DNA of 64,000 nt from JBDKVA01 sp039679375 (GCA_039679375.1 JBDKVA010000102.1:14640-78639); one strand, 5' to 3'; positions 1-8,693 are shown, counted from the first letter of the stretch. A program made the numbers and translations. The notes: generated by a model from the letters alone, not told the origin.

Positions 1-1430
1 CCCATCATATAGTGGCCGTCTGCCGGATTCAGTAAAATAAGGCTCCTGCAATGCTCCACCGCTTCATCATATTTGCTGCTCAAGGCTTCCGCTTTGATGA
101 GAGTCAATAAAACCGAACTCGTTAAATCTTTATCTTCCAATAGAGGCAGCACTTCTTCCGCCTTCGCCTCCGTATTGGCCCAATCCTGCGCTTCGTCATA
201 CTCCGCCAGTTCATTAATTTCCACCAGGACTTTGTTCCGCTTGCTGCCAAAACCATATGCAATCCCTGAAAATGCAACCGCTGCTGTCACAACAAGATAC
301 AAATACCTGTTAAAATACCATTGCCTCTTTTCTGTCTTTGAAACGATTCCGGAAGCCAAAAAGCCGCCAATGAGTCCTCCGATATGTGCAAAATTGTCGA
401 TGCCGGTTCTTGAAAATCCATATGCCAGGTTTATAAATATCGTGATGAAAATACTTCGTCCGAAATAAACCCTAAATAGCGACGGCCTCTCAAGGCCAAA
501 ATAGAGCAGTGTCCCAAGCAGTCCAAAAATCGCGCCTGACGCTCCCACACCGGGATTCGTCGAAAACATGAAGCTTAATATGTTGCCCAGAATCCCCGCA
601 ACAAAATAGACGATAAAAAACCTGAAACGGCCAAAGAGCTTTTCTGTACTCATGCCTATCACATACAGGGAGTAGCAGTTGACAAGCAAATGAATTTCAT
701 TCGCATGCAAAAAGACCGGCGTAATAAATCTCCAATATTCGCCCTTTATAATATTGTAATTAAGCTTTGCCCCAAAGGTCAGTAAAAGCTCGTCATAGCT
801 TACTCCCGACTTCAGTGAATAGATGCGTATAAAAACAGCAACAGCAATATTGATTGCAATCAATGTATAGGTCAATACGGGCACCTTGACCTTGAACTCC
901 ATTTTATAGTCCTTTGATTTTTGCATGACCAAATCATTTATTTCATTTATTAAGGCCGGATCAGTCTCCTCAGGGAACCCGCTTTCAAAGATCCTGCCTA
1001 CCTCCCTGGATATCCCGCAATCAAACACCGGCACAGTGAAATGTTTGCTGATAGACCTGTTTGATAAATCTACGCTGAAGCATTTTATATATTTTTTTGC
1101 CATTACATTTTGGAATTGGTTTGTTACGATGGCATCCTGTTTCTCTTTTCCGGGCGTTGCATCAAATATAAAAATCTCGAAAAAATAAGCAGACCCGCTT
1201 TTTAACCCGGCTAGCGTTTCACAGTTGTGCGTAAGCCTGGCGGCGATCTCTTCATCAGTAAAATGATCACCGTCAAGTAATTCAATGATGATCTCATCGC
1301 CAAAAGTTTTTTTCGTCAGAATACTAAGCGTATTACTGATGCTCATCCTGCCCTCTTCGTCGGTTAAAGGCATATAATCCTTCTTACCGATCATATTCTT
1401 CATGAATGCATGTATAAATCCTGTTTTCAC
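1..1430 (-). CDS. Rhomboid family intramembrane serine protease, C-terminal part off the window
   Basis: Partial gene on the minus strand; about 476 codons are visible and the 3' end lies beyond base 1. A cytosolic N-terminal region of about 190 residues precedes the rhomboid domain. The membrane core shows HLLVN in TM2, the catalytic-serine motif GVGASGAIFG in TM4 and FAHIGGLIGG in TM6, the His partner of the Ser-His dyad. After the last membrane helix the visible C-terminus looks like helical TPR-type sequence. Rhomboids cleave substrates inside the membrane. The start is GTG at 1430, set by GAGGAG seven bases upstream; no ATG has a comparable ribosome site. The family call is firm; the substrate is unknown. 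Confidence 0.88.
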   Translation of the reverse strand, partial: MKTGFIHAFMKNMIGKKDYMPLTDEEGRMSISNTLSILTKKTFGDEIIIELLDGDHFTDEEIAARLTHNCETLAGLKSGSAYFFEIFIFDATPGKEKQDAIVTNQFQNVMAKKYIKCFSVDLSNRSISKHFTVPVFDCGISREVGRIFESGFPEETDPALINEINDLVMQKSKDYKMEFKVKVPVLTYTLIAINIAVAVFIRIYSLKSGVSYDELLLTFGAKLNYNIIKGEYWRFITPVFLHANEIHLLVNCYSLYVIGMSTEKLFGRFRFFIVYFVAGILGNILSFMFSTNPGVGASGAIFGLLGTLLYFGLERPSLFRVYFGRSIFITIFINLAYGFSRTGIDNFAHIGGLIGGFLASGIVSKTEKRQWYFNRYLYLVVTAAVAFSGIAYGFGSKRNKVLVEINELAEYDEAQDWANTEAKAEEVLPLLEDKDLTSSVLLTLIKAEALSSKYDEAVEHCRSLILLNPADGHYMM

Positions 1431-1474
1431 GATATATCTCCTCAACCTGTGTTATTTAATCAGGTACCCACTTA

Positions 1475-1626
1475 TTATATCATGATTTCCGCAGAAATCA
1501 TGATATAATTGCCCATGCGCGTTTCGGCGCCATGGCCCTTTGGCCGAAAATTTCGCGCGGGCGGCTAATTCCCGCGGAGCGATATAATGTATCTGGATTT
1601 TAGCTTATCGGCAGATACATTATATC
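1475..1626. repeat. Cluster of perfect palindromes (MITE/REP-like candidate)
   Basis: Between the rhomboid gene and the kinase there are two perfect 15-bp inverted repeats: 1475-1489 with 1494-1508 (4-nt loop) and 1581-1595 with 1612-1626 (16-nt loop). Between them is a GC-rich imperfect palindrome (about 1516-1560) and a GCGGG/CCCGC pair. No ORF covers it. It may be a non-autonomous mobile element or a compound terminator region. The arrangement of stacked palindromes is much denser than a simple terminator needs. Confidence 0.6.
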
Positions 1627-1792
1627 ATTTCCGTTCTGTACATGGTATATGTCCCAATATTATGCATTTTACACAATCAGGGCAGTTTTTTGCCGTGCAG
1701 GGTTAAAAATAATAACAATATTATGCAAACTTCATAAACCTTAAGCGTATAATGTACTACGCGTTTCTTTTTGTTAAGTAAAGGAGTATAGC

Positions 1793-2596
1793 ATGAAAAA
1801 GGGTAAATTAATAGGCCGGGGTATGACAGCCGAGGTATATGAATGGGGACCTGACAAAGTTTTGAAACTTTACTACCATCGTATCGGCGAGGAATGGATA
1901 AAGCAGGAAGCCAGAATAGGAATGGCAGTTCATGAGGCCGGGGTACCTTCACCGACAGTATTTGAAATAATTGATTTGGATGGCCGTAAAGGGGTCATTT
2001 TTCAGAAGATTTCCGGCAGTACCATGCTTATGCATTTTATTACAGAACCCTGGAATTTGAACCATTATGCAAAACAACTGGCAGACCTTCAATTTAGAAT
2101 TCATCAATTTTCAGCAAACAATTTACCTTCCCAGCAAGAAAAATATGAGTTCCGGATAAAATGCTCTGCAAAGATACTGGGCGATAAGGAACAATTAATA
2201 ATCGACTACCTTAAAAGCCTGCCTGACGGCAACAGTGTCTGTCATGGTGACCTTCATTTTAATAACATTATCATCTCAGGCAATAATCCGGTTCCTATTG
2301 ACTGGACGAATGCATATCAGGGAAATCCCATGAGCGATTTGGCAAGGACATACCTGATGATGACTTCACCAGCAAAGCCTCCCTTGATTCCTGATGTGGT
2401 AACGATGCCGATGCAGTACGTAAAATGGTCATCATACAGAGCCTATCTAAATGAATATTTGATGCTTTCAGGGGCAAGTTCCAAAGATATCGACGCCTGG
2501 ATACTTCCTACAGCTGCCGCCAAGCTTAAGGACAGGATGCCCGGAGAAGAAAAGTGGCTGATGGGCATTATCAACAGGCGTATAATGCTGCTTTAA
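1793..2596 (+). CDS. Aminoglycoside phosphotransferase (APH)-fold small-molecule kinase
   Basis: 267 aa. The catalytic loop reads HGDLHFNN (residues 151-158) and the metal-binding segment PIDW (168-171), the Brenner-like motif and DxG-equivalent of the APH/choline kinase family. The N-terminal lobe has the GRGMTAEVYEW glycine-rich strand and the Lys of VLKLYY. Members phosphorylate antibiotics, choline, homoserine or similar alcohols with ATP; the substrate cannot be read from sequence. AAAGGAG lies six bases before the ATG and a TATAAT at 1748-1753 is a likely -10 box. It reads toward the acyl island but has no sigma-K-type promoter, so it is probably an independent gene. Confidence 0.82.
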   Translation: MKKGKLIGRGMTAEVYEWGPDKVLKLYYHRIGEEWIKQEARIGMAVHEAGVPSPTVFEIIDLDGRKGVIFQKISGSTMLMHFITEPWNLNHYAKQLADLQFRIHQFSANNLPSQQEKYEFRIKCSAKILGDKEQLIIDYLKSLPDGNSVCHGDLHFNNIIISGNNPVPIDWTNAYQGNPMSDLARTYLMMTSPAKPPLIPDVVTMPMQYVKWSSYRAYLNEYLMLSGASSKDIDAWILPTAAAKLKDRMPGEEKWLMGIINRRIMLL

Positions 2597-2617
2597 GTTT
2601 GATTTCATCATTTTACA

Positions 2618-2648
2618 GTAACACTTGAATAAATACTTCCATAATATA
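2618..2648 (+). promoter_or_regulatory. Sigma-K-type promoter P1, upstream of acyltransferase 1
   Basis: GTAACAC at 2618-2624 (AC at 2621-2622), exactly 17 bp, then CATAATATA at 2640-2648. This fits AC-N17-CATAnnnTA, the consensus known for Bacillus sigma-K. The same arrangement occurs before every other transcription unit of the island (6529-6557 minus, 6592-6622, 7146-7176). Transcription would start near 2655, leaving a leader of about 37 nt. Confidence 0.7.
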
Positions 2649-2691
2649 ATATAGCAATACATTATGTTAAGAAAAATCGGGGTAATCAAAT

Positions 2692-4221
2692 ATGAAGATG
2701 AAAGCGAAATTTGGAGACATAAAATATTCTTACGATGGCGAACTAAATGACTTTTTTAAAAATTTTAACAAGCTTGCAGTTATGTTTACGAAATATAACT
2801 CGGAATTTCTTGGCAAGATGTATGAGACTATTCCTCCGAATCTCTCCAGTTATTTTAAAAATGTAAATAATCTGTTTGACGAATTTTGGCACATAAAAAA
2901 ACCGGATGTTGAAAATTTGCCAGATGATCCAAATATTCTACATGCCAATGGCCATGATATATATAATTATGTCGCACGGTACGGATTGACAAATCACCAG
3001 ATTCAGGCAGTTATGAAACTTGACGGGCATTTGGACTTTGACAGACTGATACAGGCAGTACGTTTAACTATTGATGCTCAGCCTGTTTTCGGTTGCCGTT
3101 TTGTAGAAAATGAGCCGCCTTATTGGAAGCGTCTGGATAATATTGATCAAGTTGAGTTTTGTTCAATGGAAGAACCCGAAAATTCTGATGAAGCTATTAA
3201 AAATTTCATAGAAAGTCCTATGGATATGGATAAAGACCCGATGTTGAAGGTAAAGCTCATACGCACTTCGCAATATGATACATTATGCATAAAAAATAAC
3301 CATACCTGCTGTGATGGCGCCGGTATTAAAGAGTATATCCAGCTTCTGTCGGAAATTTATAACATTATTGAACAGGATGGCGTTTTTACACCATCTCCCG
3401 TAAAGCGCAGCAGAAAGGACCAGGATATCTTATTCAATGAGCTTGGCATTTCGAATCCCGAAAAAGAGTGGAAACCCGGATCAGAAATCACAAGGGCAAC
3501 ATGGCCGTTCCCCTGGACAACGATGCAATCGGACAGATTCCATATTTTATTCTGCAGGCTCCCTGAAGGGCAGCTGGATGAGATAACACGCTATGCAAAA
3601 GCCAATAAGGTCACAATAAATGATTTGGTTCTTGCAGCATATTACAGGGCTATGGCACAATTAGGCCCGACCGTCTATAGTGAGCCGATGGAAATTTCTT
3701 TCACAATCGATCTGCGCCGTTATCTGCCCGGCAACAAGACGGAAGCAATCAGGAATTTTTCAGGCTCTGAAATCACTAGGCTTGCCTTAATACCTGATGA
3801 ATCGTTCCGTGATACCTTATCCAGAATAATACCTGTCATGAACAAAATAAAAAACAACCGTCCAGGATTACAAAGCGCTATTGGACTGGAACGGATAGAG
3901 AAAATGGCTTTTAAAGATTCCCTTACTTACTATAAGGCTGTATCGTTATGGCACTGCAGCTGCGGTAATAAATGTGCGCCTGCCTTATCCAATGTTGGCG
4001 TTTTTTCAGATACTTTAGTAAAATTCGGAGATAAGACTGTCACGGATGCCTACATTGTTCCGCTTGTTGTCCGGGCGCCCGGATTACTTCTAATGGTCAG
4101 CACTTATAACGGTGTCATGACTTTGGCATCAGGCATCTATGAAGCTTCCGTTCCGCGCAGAAATATCAGAACACTCCTTAATAAAATTTCATCGGAACTG
4201 GTTGAAGGATGCAGGTTATAA
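2692..4221 (+). CDS. HxxxD acyltransferase (CAT/condensation superfamily), copy 1
   Basis: 509 aa. Related to chloramphenicol acetyltransferase, WS/DGAT, alcohol acetyltransferase and NRPS condensation domains. The active-site motif is NHTCCDG (residues 203-209): the second His and the Asp of HHxxxDG are kept and the first His is Asn. A C-terminal SNVG segment resembles the substrate-channel motif of alcohol acetyltransferases. Such enzymes move an acyl group from CoA or ACP to a hydroxyl or amine. An extra N-terminal region of about 60 residues is absent from its paralogue at 7278-8693; from residue 80 the two are clearly homologous. No signal peptide. The start has GGGGT upstream at normal distance. 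Probably acts with the neighbouring ACP, KAS III and SDR. Confidence 0.8.
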   Translation: MKMKAKFGDIKYSYDGELNDFFKNFNKLAVMFTKYNSEFLGKMYETIPPNLSSYFKNVNNLFDEFWHIKKPDVENLPDDPNILHANGHDIYNYVARYGLTNHQIQAVMKLDGHLDFDRLIQAVRLTIDAQPVFGCRFVENEPPYWKRLDNIDQVEFCSMEEPENSDEAIKNFIESPMDMDKDPMLKVKLIRTSQYDTLCIKNNHTCCDGAGIKEYIQLLSEIYNIIEQDGVFTPSPVKRSRKDQDILFNELGISNPEKEWKPGSEITRATWPFPWTTMQSDRFHILFCRLPEGQLDEITRYAKANKVTINDLVLAAYYRAMAQLGPTVYSEPMEISFTIDLRRYLPGNKTEAIRNFSGSEITRLALIPDESFRDTLSRIIPVMNKIKNNRPGLQSAIGLERIEKMAFKDSLTYYKAVSLWHCSCGNKCAPALSNVGVFSDTLVKFGDKTVTDAYIVPLVVRAPGLLLMVSTYNGVMTLASGIYEASVPRRNIRTLLNKISSELVEGCRL

Positions 4222-4262
4222 TATAAAAAGCGGGTTTGCCACATTGATATGCATCCCGCAAC

Positions 4263-4317
4263 AAGAACATGAAGGGGGTTCTGCTGCTTTCAAAAGCAAA
4301 GCCCTCTTCATGTTCTT
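4263..4317. terminator. Strong convergent hairpin terminator
   Basis: Perfect 12-bp inverted repeat 4263-4274 with 4306-4317 plus GGG/CCC pairs inside, between the convergent acyltransferase 1 and SDR genes. No long T-run follows on either side, so it may be a weak or bidirectional terminator. Confidence 0.6.
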
Positions 4318-4384
4318 ATATATCCGGTAAAGCCGGACAAAAAAACGAACTGAAAATCTGCCATATTACTTTTGTCCAAGGCTC

Positions 4385-5146
4385 CTAGTGCGCCAAATAT
4401 CCGCCATCCACTATCATGGACGTCCCTGTTACAAATCCGGAGGCATCGCTTAGCAGGTACGCAGCAGCATATGCAACGTCTTCCGGTTTCCCAAGCCCCA
4501 TTATCTGTCTTTTCTTTAGTTCTTCCTCAAAATCATTATTATTGACGAGTTTCCTTAACTCCTCATATATCCTTGTCTCAATCATTCCTGGTGAAACAGC
4601 GTTGATTCTTATTTTCTTCGGAGCAAGATCCAATGCCATTGACCTGACAGCACTTTCCAGAGCCCCCTTGCTTGCGCAATATGCAGTCAGTCCCCTGGCC
4701 CCGACCCTGCTTGATATGGAAGATATCGCTACGATGCTGCCGCCACTGTCGTTATACTTCCTTTTTGAAAAATGCTTTACAAGCTCTACAAATGAGAAAA
4801 AGTTAACCGACATAATATTCCTTAAATCATCTGATTTTAATAACTGTACAGGCATTGTAACAGATACCCCGGCTGAATGTACAAGACCGTTGAGCTTCAG
4901 GCCGTCGCGGCAGATATTGTCAAACATGCTTTCCGTAGTGTCAGGATTGTTCAAATCAAATACGTAATAGGAATGGTTCCCCGGTTCGAGCTCATTATAT
5001 GTCTCCTTCAGACGTTCCTCGTTTCTTGCCGTCATAATAATATTGGCTCCCAATTTACTCAATAGAACGGCAATTCCTTTTCCGATTCCGGAGGAGGCGC
5101 CTGTAACCAATATATTTTTACCACTTAGATCCATCGGATTTATCAT
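4385..5146 (-). CDS. Short-chain dehydrogenase/reductase, FabG-like
   Basis: 253 aa, the usual SDR length. Rossmann motif TGASSGIG (15-22), the NAG-equivalent HSAG (90-93), catalytic Ser143, Tyr156 and Lys160 in the YCASK motif, and a C-terminal VDGGY as in FabG. Likely an NAD(P)H-dependent 3-oxoacyl-ACP or related keto reductase. It is the last gene of a minus-strand operon after ACP and KAS III (32 nt from KAS III), which points to reduction of the beta-ketoacyl product made by that enzyme. GGAGG lies about ten bases before the ATG. The exact substrate is inferred from context only. Confidence 0.85.
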   Translation of the reverse strand: MINPMDLSGKNILVTGASSGIGKGIAVLLSKLGANIIMTARNEERLKETYNELEPGNHSYYVFDLNNPDTTESMFDNICRDGLKLNGLVHSAGVSVTMPVQLLKSDDLRNIMSVNFFSFVELVKHFSKRKYNDSGGSIVAISSISSRVGARGLTAYCASKGALESAVRSMALDLAPKKIRINAVSPGMIETRIYEELRKLVNNNDFEEELKKRQIMGLGKPEDVAYAAAYLLSDASGFVTGTSMIVDGGYLAH

Positions 5147-5178
5147 ATTTCATTATCCTCCATTACGGCAGCGGTTTT

Positions 5179-6228
5179 TTATTCATTTTCCTTGTAATAA
5201 TCATTGGTATATATCATAGGAAGGCATACCGATTTGTCCATTTCCAGGTATATGCCTCCCCATGATAAACCTACGCCGAAGCCGCATAAAAACAACTTAA
5301 TTGTCCCGCCGGACTCCTCATTGCCCAATGCATCCACCATAGTCAGCGGTATGGACTCTCCGCTTGTATTACCGTATCTATCTATAGAAATAGGAACTTT
5401 CTCCATAGGTATTTTTAATTTACCGGCAAGATGCTTTAATATAAACAGGTTGGCCTGGTGGAATACGCACATGTCTATGTCGTTCATATCAATATTATAT
5501 TGAGACAGAAAGCTTTTAACAGACCGCGGAACATCTGATATGGTAAAAGAAAAAACTGCCGAACCATCCATAGCCAATTCATACTCTGATGCATCCGCAG
5601 CGATTTTGCTCCGGCTTCTGGCATGACCGGATGGCACCATGATATATTTATAACCGCTTCCCTTTGTTTTCAAAAAGTACTTTATGTCTTTCCCCTCTGA
5701 CTTTTCCAATGCTGTTGCAGTTCCTCCATCGCCAAATATCATGGCAGTTGCACTATCATTCTGATTTATTCCGAAATTACTGGTATCGCCAACCAGCAAA
5801 AGCACTCTGTTCAGGTTCCGGTTTGAAATCATAGTAGCCGCGAGCCATATTCCGTAAACATAAGCCGAGCATCCCAGATTGACGTCAAAAGCGATACAAT
5901 CTTCGCTTAGCCCAAGCCGGTGCTGAAGGACGCAGGCAGTCGCAGGCACCGCAAAATCAGGTGTTTGAGTTATAAGTATCAAAGCGTCGATAGAAGATCT
6001 TTCCCAGTTCAGCTTTTCCATCAGCCTGGTCGCCGCAACATAGCACAAATCCGAGGTACATTGCTCATCCAGCGCAACATGTCTTGTTCTGACACCTGTC
6101 ACATTTATAAATTTCTGAACGCTTTCTTCTCCAAAGACACTATTGTAGTCCTCATTTTTTACTATACGTTCCGGTACGGCACATGCTACGCCTTTAATTT
6201 CCACATTACTTAATATTCCTGTTGCCAA
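5179..6228 (-). CDS. 3-oxoacyl-ACP synthase III-like ketosynthase (KAS III)
   Basis: 349 aa, thiolase fold. The full catalytic triad is present: Cys120 in NLGCSAYVYG, His257 in FHQAN and Asn287 in GNTSGES. KAS III enzymes condense an acyl-CoA starter with malonyl-ACP, or in specialised relatives act as ester or C-C forming synthases. The start is TTG at 6228 with GAGGTG seven bases upstream overlapping the ACP stop, so translation is probably coupled to the ACP. A dedicated ACP next door and the lack of any other fatty-acid gene (no fabD, fabF, fabI, accBC) indicate a specialised pathway, not the housekeeping fabH. Confidence 0.87.
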   Translation of the reverse strand: MATGILSNVEIKGVACAVPERIVKNEDYNSVFGEESVQKFINVTGVRTRHVALDEQCTSDLCYVAATRLMEKLNWERSSIDALILITQTPDFAVPATACVLQHRLGLSEDCIAFDVNLGCSAYVYGIWLAATMISNRNLNRVLLLVGDTSNFGINQNDSATAMIFGDGGTATALEKSEGKDIKYFLKTKGSGYKYIMVPSGHARSRSKIAADASEYELAMDGSAVFSFTISDVPRSVKSFLSQYNIDMNDIDMCVFHQANLFILKHLAGKLKIPMEKVPISIDRYGNTSGESIPLTMVDALGNEESGGTIKLFLCGFGVGLSWGGIYLEMDKSVCLPMIYTNDYYKENE

Positions 6229-6239
6229 TCAGGTTCACC

Positions 6240-6458
6240 TCATTCCATTTTGTCAGTAATATCTTTTATCGTTTTAAATCCTTTGACCGCTTCCGGAGAA
6301 ATCTCCTTCTCAAAGAGGCTGTCAAACATAGCGATTATTGTTATGACCGCTATTGAGTCCCATTCGTTGAGCTGGGCCAGTTCGGTTTCCTCGCTCAAAG
6401 CGCCCTGTTCAATGTCCAATAAATCATTTAGAGTATTAAGTTTTTCGTCAATAGTCAT
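6240..6458 (-). CDS. Acyl carrier protein
   Basis: 72 aa, acidic, with the phosphopantetheine attachment motif EWDSIAVI; Ser35 would carry the 4'-phosphopantetheine arm. The Trp in place of Leu before Asp-Ser is typical of specialised ACPs in secondary-metabolite or lipid tailoring clusters. First gene of the minus-strand operon acp-KAS III-SDR; 11 nt to the next start. AGGAG stands eight bases before the ATG. A sigma-K-type promoter (6529-6557) lies about 60 nt upstream. It presumably holds the growing acyl chain for the two HxxxD acyltransferases. Confidence 0.88.
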   Translation of the reverse strand: MTIDEKLNTLNDLLDIEQGALSEETELAQLNEWDSIAVITIIAMFDSLFEKEISPEAVKGFKTIKDITDKME

Positions 6459-6528
6459 GTCTAGCTCTCCTTTTTTTCATAATGAAAAGGTATGAATAAT
6501 ATACATAAGCAGCATACACTTTACATAA

Positions 6529-6557
6529 TAAAATATGCCTCCTTATGTAAATGTGTG
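6529..6557 (-). promoter_or_regulatory. Sigma-K-type promoter P4, for the acp-KAS III-SDR operon
   Basis: On the minus strand CACA (6557-6554, AC at 6556-6555), exactly 17 bp, then CATATTTTA (6537-6529). Same AC-N17-CATAnnnTA layout as P1-P3. It is divergent from P2, so both halves of the island would switch on together. Confidence 0.65.
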
Positions 6558-6591
6558 AAATGTTTGATGCCTGTATTGTCATAATCATTTA

Positions 6592-6622
6592 GTAACATCA
6601 GCTTCATAAGAGCCATAATATA
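6592..6622 (+). promoter_or_regulatory. Sigma-K-type promoter P2, for the thioesterase gene
   Basis: GTAACAT at 6592-6598 (AC at 6595-6596), 17 bp, CATAATATA at 6614-6622. The ten bases CCATAATATA are identical to those in P1 and P3. Confidence 0.7.
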
Positions 6623-6666
6623 TAATTAAATTAAGGCTTTTGAGATTCTTCAATAGGAGCTGAAAT

Positions 6667-7086
6667 ATGAAAACGAAAACTCATTTTTCGGTCAGACATA
6701 GCGAAATAGATTCATTGGGAATCGTCCATCATTCAAGATACCCAATATGGTTTGAAGCAGGCAGAGCCGAATTTCTTGCAAAAGCCGGTCTTCCAACCTT
6801 TATGCTAAATGCAAAGGGTCTCTTCCTTCCACTTACAGATCTTGAGTGCAGCTTTAAAGTGCCTGCAAAATACGGCGATGAAATAACAATAACTACAAGC
6901 CTTATATATATGTCATATGTAAGGATCAAATTTCAATACAACGTCATTAACAGGTCAGCAGATAAAATCCTGGCAACCGGAGTAACCGTTCATGCGTGGA
7001 CCAGCAAAAAGCTGGAACCGATTAATATTGAAAAATCAGCTCCTTCAGTATACGGCAAGCTTTTACAACTGGTAGAGCATGCATAA
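6667..7086 (+). CDS. Hotdog-fold acyl-CoA/ACP thioesterase (4HBT/YbgC type)
   Basis: 139 aa single hotdog domain. Residues Asp15, Gly18 and His21-His22 in DSLGIVHHSRYPIWFE form the 4-hydroxybenzoyl-CoA thioesterase/YbgC active-site motif. It would hydrolyse an acyl thioester and release or edit the chain carried on the neighbouring ACP, or recycle CoA. AGGAG precedes the ATG at good distance. Monocistronic from promoter P2, divergent from the acp operon. No signal peptide or membrane segment. Confidence 0.85.
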   Translation: MKTKTHFSVRHSEIDSLGIVHHSRYPIWFEAGRAEFLAKAGLPTFMLNAKGLFLPLTDLECSFKVPAKYGDEITITTSLIYMSYVRIKFQYNVINRSADKILATGVTVHAWTSKKLEPINIEKSAPSVYGKLLQLVEHA

Positions 7087-7145
7087 AGAGGTTTATCAGG
7101 CATGGAGCCTTTATTTAATAACTTAACATAATTGCTTTGTTGGCT

Positions 7146-7176
7146 GTAACATAAAAATATATGGCTCCATAATATA
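7146..7176 (+). promoter_or_regulatory. Sigma-K-type promoter P3, for acyltransferase 2
   Basis: GTAACAT at 7146-7152 (AC at 7149-7150), 17 bp, CATAATATA at 7168-7176. Spacing and both boxes match P1 and P2. Predicted leader about 95 nt. Confidence 0.7.
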
Positions 7177-7277
7177 GTATTGCAGGCATAATATCGAAAA
7201 CGCATGGTTTATGTAAATATTATTGCTTTTTCATCACTTTTTATGTCCAGATCAATGCGAAAGGAAAGTATGTTATT

Positions 7278-8693
7278 ATGAAATCAATAAACAACTACTA
7301 CAAGCAATTATCCAGAGAGTTTAAGAAATTCACCGGAATAGATAAACAGACTATCGAGATTTCACCTGAAAATCCCGATATTTTGCCAGCCTTCGCGCAT
7401 GATACGGGAAATTACGCTGCCAGGTACGGATTGGGCAATTTCCAGATCCAGTTTGTCATGAAATTCGATGGCAGGCTGGATTACGATAAGCTATCGAGAG
7501 CTGTAAGGCTGTCTGTTGATGCGGAACCCGTTTTGGGATGCCGGTTTGTTGAGCATGACCCTCCCTATTGGAAGCGCCTGGAGGACATAGATAATGTAGA
7601 GTTTTGCTCCATAGTTGAAACTGAAAATGCTGAGGAAGCGGTAAATCAGTTTCTGGAAAGCCCTCTGGATATGGACAATGATCCCATGATTAAAGCAAGG
7701 CTCATACGATCAGGCGAATATGATACTCTGGGTATAAAAATTAACCACACATGCAGCGATGGAGTAGGTGCAAAGGAATATATCCATCTTCTGTCACATA
7801 TCTACTCCTGCATTGATGCTGAAAACGGCGTTTACGAGCCAAAACCAAGCATACGCAGCAAAAAGGACCATGAAAAGGCATTCAGTACTCTTGGAATAAA
7901 GCATCCGGAATTGGATAACTCCCCTATTGAATCCCCAAGGACAGTGTGGCCTTTTCCATGGAAGCCGGGAGGACAGAAGGATATTACACCTTTTGTTGTC
8001 TGCAGGCTCCCTTATGGACAGCTGGATATGATATCGAAATACGGAAAGGAAAATGGAGCTACAATCAATGATTTGATTCTCACTGCATTTTACAGAGCAA
8101 TGTTTAAAATGACCCAGCCTCCTTATGGCGTCCCTATGGATATAGGCTTGACGGTAGATTTACGCCGTTATCTTCCCGGTAACAAAGCTGAAGCGATCCG
8201 CAATTTCGCCGGAGGGATTGTTTTAAGAATACCCAGGATAATGGGCGAATCCTTTGAAGAGACTTTATCAAAGATAGTTTCCGTGATGAATCGGAAAAAG
8301 AGCAGGAATCCCGGTTATCAATGTGCTACCGGTGCAGAACGTGCAGAAATGTTTAGTTTCCATCAAGCTCTTGCTTATGCTAAGTTTATGTCGAAAATTT
8401 CGAAAATTACATCACAAAATTGTTTTTATTGTTCGCCGGGTTTATCCAACATGGGGCTGATTTCCAGGTCTTTAATAAAATTCGGCAGGAATACCGTCAC
8501 CGAAGCTTACATTATTCCGCCGGTAATACGAAAGCCAGGCCTTATGCTTGTCGCCTCAAGCTACAATGGCGTATTAACTCTTGCAACAGGATATTATAAA
8601 GGCTCCGTCAGCAGGAGATATCTGGAAAAGCTTCTTAACAAAATGAAGGACGAACTGGTGGAGGGCTGTAATTTGGAGGCTGCAAGCAATTAA
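7278..8693 (+). CDS. HxxxD acyltransferase (CAT/condensation superfamily), copy 2
   Basis: 471 aa paralogue of the enzyme at 2692-4221, alignable along almost its whole length (shared stretches such as PPYWKRL, DLRRYLPGNK, EAIRNF, LVEGC). Active site NHTCSDG, His157 and Asp161. It lacks the N-terminal extension of copy 1 and has its own sigma-K-type promoter. Two acyltransferases suggest either two acylation steps on one acceptor or a heteromeric enzyme. The 3' end overlaps the convergent deacetylase gene by 4 bp. AAAGGA lies upstream, slightly far (about 12 nt) from the ATG. Confidence 0.8.
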   Translation: MKSINNYYKQLSREFKKFTGIDKQTIEISPENPDILPAFAHDTGNYAARYGLGNFQIQFVMKFDGRLDYDKLSRAVRLSVDAEPVLGCRFVEHDPPYWKRLEDIDNVEFCSIVETENAEEAVNQFLESPLDMDNDPMIKARLIRSGEYDTLGIKINHTCSDGVGAKEYIHLLSHIYSCIDAENGVYEPKPSIRSKKDHEKAFSTLGIKHPELDNSPIESPRTVWPFPWKPGGQKDITPFVVCRLPYGQLDMISKYGKENGATINDLILTAFYRAMFKMTQPPYGVPMDIGLTVDLRRYLPGNKAEAIRNFAGGIVLRIPRIMGESFEETLSKIVSVMNRKKSRNPGYQCATGAERAEMFSFHQALAYAKFMSKISKITSQNCFYCSPGLSNMGLISRSLIKFGRNTVTEAYIIPPVIRKPGLMLVASSYNGVLTLATGYYKGSVSRRYLEKLLNKMKDELVEGCNLEAASN

